In this document: positions 62,065 to 64,000 of the stretch, piece after piece | How the letters are laid out: every line of letters begins with the position of its first letter | How positions within the stretch are numbered: the first letter of the stretch is position 1 | DNA from: Anaerolineae bacterium | GTDB lineage: Bacteria; Chloroflexota; Anaerolineae; Aggregatilineales; JAFGMM01 | Direction of reading: 5' to 3' | Length of the DNA: 64,000 nt | Assembly: GCA_027494055.1 (NCBI GenBank) | Contig: JAOSJO010000025.1 | Span: 205,262-269,261, forward strand | Notes under the pieces: model-generated | Seen by the model: only the letters and a program-made list of their open reading frames with translations | Databases searched by the model: none | What the model was told of the DNA's origin: nothing | Position numbers and translations under genes: made by a program

Positions 62065-63903
62065 CTACTTCAGCGATTGTATCATCTGCTCCGCGCCGGC
62101 CAGCTCCTGCTGCACCTCCACCAGATCGCGGCGCACCGCCTCGATCTGCGCGGTCTGCGTCTCGACCAGGCGCGTGTACGGCTGCATCGCGTTCGCGCGC
62201 AGCTCGCGCGCGTAGGTCATGTGCCGCTGCACGGCGGCGTCGAGCACGGCGAGGAAAACGTCGCGCAGGCGCACGATGTCGTCGGTGTAGCGCCTGGAGA
62301 CGCGGATCGCCTGGAACGGCATCCAGATGAAGCCGGCCACCGCCAGCAAGAGCACGATCAACGCCCACGTCGGCCCGTCCTCTGGCCGGATGAGGCCGGC
62401 CACGCGCAGGATGATGGTCACGGCGAAGATGACCAGCTCCCACGCGGCGAGCGTCAGCAGCGCGTTGCGCACCGCCAGCTCGAGTCGGCTGCCATCGACG
62501 ACGGTCGCCTCCCGGATCACGTCGTTGAGCCTGCGCTGCGCCTGCTGGAGGTGCTCCCGCTGGTAGACAGCCGGCGCGGCGACGCGCCCGATGACCTTCT
62601 CGCGCAGCGTGTCGGGCAGGCGCTCGACCTGTGCGCGGCCATACTCCACGAGCCGGTCAATGTCCTGCAGGTCCGCGCCCTCGACGCGCGGCGCGAACCG
62701 GTTGACCTCCGCCTCCAGGTCTTCCAGGGGGCGGCGCACCTGGAACGCCTCAAGCGCCCGGTCGGCGTATGCGCCCGCCGTGAGGCGGCGCGAAAACCGC
62801 GCGAGGCCGATAAGCTCGGCCACGCCGCGCCGGAGCAGGCCCAGCGCCGCGCTGAAGCGGAACATGTTGCCGATGGCCTGCGCGCCGCGTTCGGCGGCGA
62901 GGTCGAAGGCCGGCCCGGCCATCTCGGCCAGCTCGTCCGCGACATGCTTCTGCTCCGCCAGCGCCTTGTCGGTCTGCGCCTGGAGGTTCTGCACCGCGCG
63001 CTGGTGGTCGCCCAGCTGCTCCAGGTCGTCCTGCACGAGCGCCAGCGTCTCGCGCGCGACGTGCTGCCCGATCTTGATCGGCGTCTGGAGCTTGCGCCGC
63101 AGCCGCTCCTCATCGTTCAGGCGCTCATCGATGTATTGCAGCACCGCGCCCAGGCCGCTCCGGTACCACCGGGGGTCGTCGGGGACCTGCGCCGCCGCCT
63201 CCAGCCCGGTCCGGGCGCTGACCAGCCAGATCTCAGGGACGACGCCCAGATACCGCCGGCACTCCTCCGCAATGAACGCGCGCACCTCGTCGGCCTCGCC
63301 CGGTTCGAGCAGGTCGGCCTGGTTCACGAGCAGGTTGACCGGCTTCCCGTAGTTCAGCAGGTCGCGGAGGTCGTCCATGCTGCCTCTGGGCAGCGCCTGC
63401 GTCGCGAACATGACCAGAAACACCACGTCGGCGCGGTGGAGAAAGCGGTGCGTGATCTCGTCGTGTACGGTGAAGACCGACTCCAGGCCCGGCGTATCGA
63501 CAAAGCTCACCTTTTCGAGGATCGGCGCGGGGTAAAAGCGAGTGTACACGTTGTCGCTGGTGCGGATCTCCTGGTCGTCAGGGCCGTGACGGAGGATCGT
63601 GATCCGCGTGGTTGTCGGCGTCGGCCCCATTTCGAGCACCGGCGCGCCCACCAGCGCGTTGATGATCGCCGATTTGCCCGCGCTGAAGGGACCGACGAGG
63701 ACGATGAGGAACGGGTTATCGGTGTGGAAAAGCGCATCGCGCACCTGCTCGACCGATTCTGCCGGCGCATGGTCAACGCGCTGGAGCAGATCGAGCAGGC
63801 GGCCAAGCACGGCTTGCTCGCGCAGCCGGATCGCATCGTAACGTTCATGATGATTGCCGCTCATCGCGGAAGCAAGGATACTGCCAACGGTCCTTTGCTG
63901 CAA
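62065..63903 (-). CDS. bacterial dynamin-like GTPase 2
   Basis: 612 residues, intact. The TTG at 63903 has AAGGAG at 7 nt spacing, deciding the start. G1 GPFSAGKSAIINALVGAP, G2 TPTTTRIT, G3 DTPGLES, G4 NQADLLEPG, then a long helical stalk, a pair of membrane helices (LAAWELVIFAVTIILRVAGL, WALIVLLLAVAGFIWMPF) at about 480-530 and a C-terminal helical region (YARELRANAMQPYTRLVETQ). It is related to the gene downstream, and the two probably form an operon. The function is not fixed by sequence: membrane fusion, protection from phage-induced damage, and toxin export have all been proposed for relatives. Confidence 0.85.
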   Translation of the reverse strand: MQQRTVGSILASAMSGNHHERYDAIRLREQAVLGRLLDLLQRVDHAPAESVEQVRDALFHTDNPFLIVLVGPFSAGKSAIINALVGAPVLEMGPTPTTTRITILRHGPDDQEIRTSDNVYTRFYPAPILEKVSFVDTPGLESVFTVHDEITHRFLHRADVVFLVMFATQALPRGSMDDLRDLLNYGKPVNLLVNQADLLEPGEADEVRAFIAEECRRYLGVVPEIWLVSARTGLEAAAQVPDDPRWYRSGLGAVLQYIDERLNDEERLRRKLQTPIKIGQHVARETLALVQDDLEQLGDHQRAVQNLQAQTDKALAEQKHVADELAEMAGPAFDLAAERGAQAIGNMFRFSAALGLLRRGVAELIGLARFSRRLTAGAYADRALEAFQVRRPLEDLEAEVNRFAPRVEGADLQDIDRLVEYGRAQVERLPDTLREKVIGRVAAPAVYQREHLQQAQRRLNDVIREATVVDGSRLELAVRNALLTLAAWELVIFAVTIILRVAGLIRPEDGPTWALIVLLLAVAGFIWMPFQAIRVSRRYTDDIVRLRDVFLAVLDAAVQRHMTYARELRANAMQPYTRLVETQTAQIEAVRRDLVEVQQELAGAEQMIQSLK

Positions 63904-64000
63904 ACGCTCGCTCCTTATTTCTCATAGTCCTATACGTTTTAACGGCGCAATCGGCGCACGGAGGCCGCGCCCGCCCCCCGGCCAGGGGCATTATTAGCGG

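Noticed and set aside
61255-63927. Plus-strand open frame of about 890 codons over the dynamin genes
   Set aside because: Antisense shadow; the minus strand holds clear GTPase motifs through the same bases.

Overview
The window is high-GC DNA (by eye about two-thirds G+C). It most resembles a chromosome segment of a Chloroflexota bacterium of the Anaerolineae type. Pointers are the Thr/Pro-linker membrane kinase, multi-GAF histidine kinase, FHA-winged-helix regulator, LonC-like protease, EAD11-type domain and Flp pilins. The assignment is an inference; no rRNA or tRNA gene was seen. More than half of the genes are split by one or more single-base frameshifts, mostly at runs of G or C, while the protein sequence continues smoothly in another frame. 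I read this as long-read indel error and annotate each split gene as one gene.

Layout. 0.1-2.5 kb (minus): two small membrane proteins, an F420-type nitroreductase-like protein and an atypical SDR. 2.6-4.5 kb: a MITE-like palindromic repeat, two miniature relatives of the polyisoprenyl-phosphate sugar transferase, and a secreted GYWKNHP protein. 4.6-9.8 kb: DegV, DUF1295, a probable 2-keto-3-deoxy-arabinonate dehydratase with a matching ketoglutarate-semialdehyde dehydrogenase (lower half of an oxidative pentose pathway), and ComEA. 9.8-11.7 kb: a cyclic-nucleotide-binding protein, YraN and MiaA. 11.7-13.9 kb: a visibly lower-GC gene joining an EAD11-like domain, membrane helices, a FGE-sulfatase fold without its cysteines and a golvesin-like carbohydrate-binding domain. 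13.9-17.4 kb: a DppBC-type ABC transporter with its binding lipoprotein. 17.5-23.4 kb: a PrsW-like pseudoprotease, an anchored protein, an S1C protease, an FHA-OmpR regulator and small proteins. 24-30.9 kb: a Ser/Thr kinase, a low-GC fragmented gene, an LCP cell-wall ligase and NagA. 31.1-35.9 kb: a Lon-like protease and a GT39 glycosyltransferase.

36-38.5 kb holds thrB (homoserine kinase), preceded by a promoter, a Thr/Ile-rich leader peptide and mutually exclusive antiterminator and terminator hairpins, which is a complete transcription attenuator, and then an M20 peptidase. 38.6-50.4 kb is one signalling locus: a response regulator with a decayed GGDEF domain, a giant histidine kinase of about 3,370 residues with (by my count) 16 GAF domains, and a CheY-like receiver. 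50.4-57.2 kb: an alpha/beta hydrolase-fold protein lacking its nucleophile, two GNAT enzymes, a TerB protein, a flavodoxin, RadA and RecA. 57.2-64 kb: YchF, two identical Flp pilin genes each with its own promoter and terminator, a secreted PPC-domain protein, DUF503 and a tandem pair of bacterial dynamin-like GTPases.

The strongest candidates for new biology are the thrB attenuator, the 16-GAF kinase locus, the EAD11-FGE-golvesin fusion and the twin mini sugar transferases. Three palindromic repeats with matching ends (2.6, 23.5 and 35.9 kb) look like non-autonomous mobile elements.
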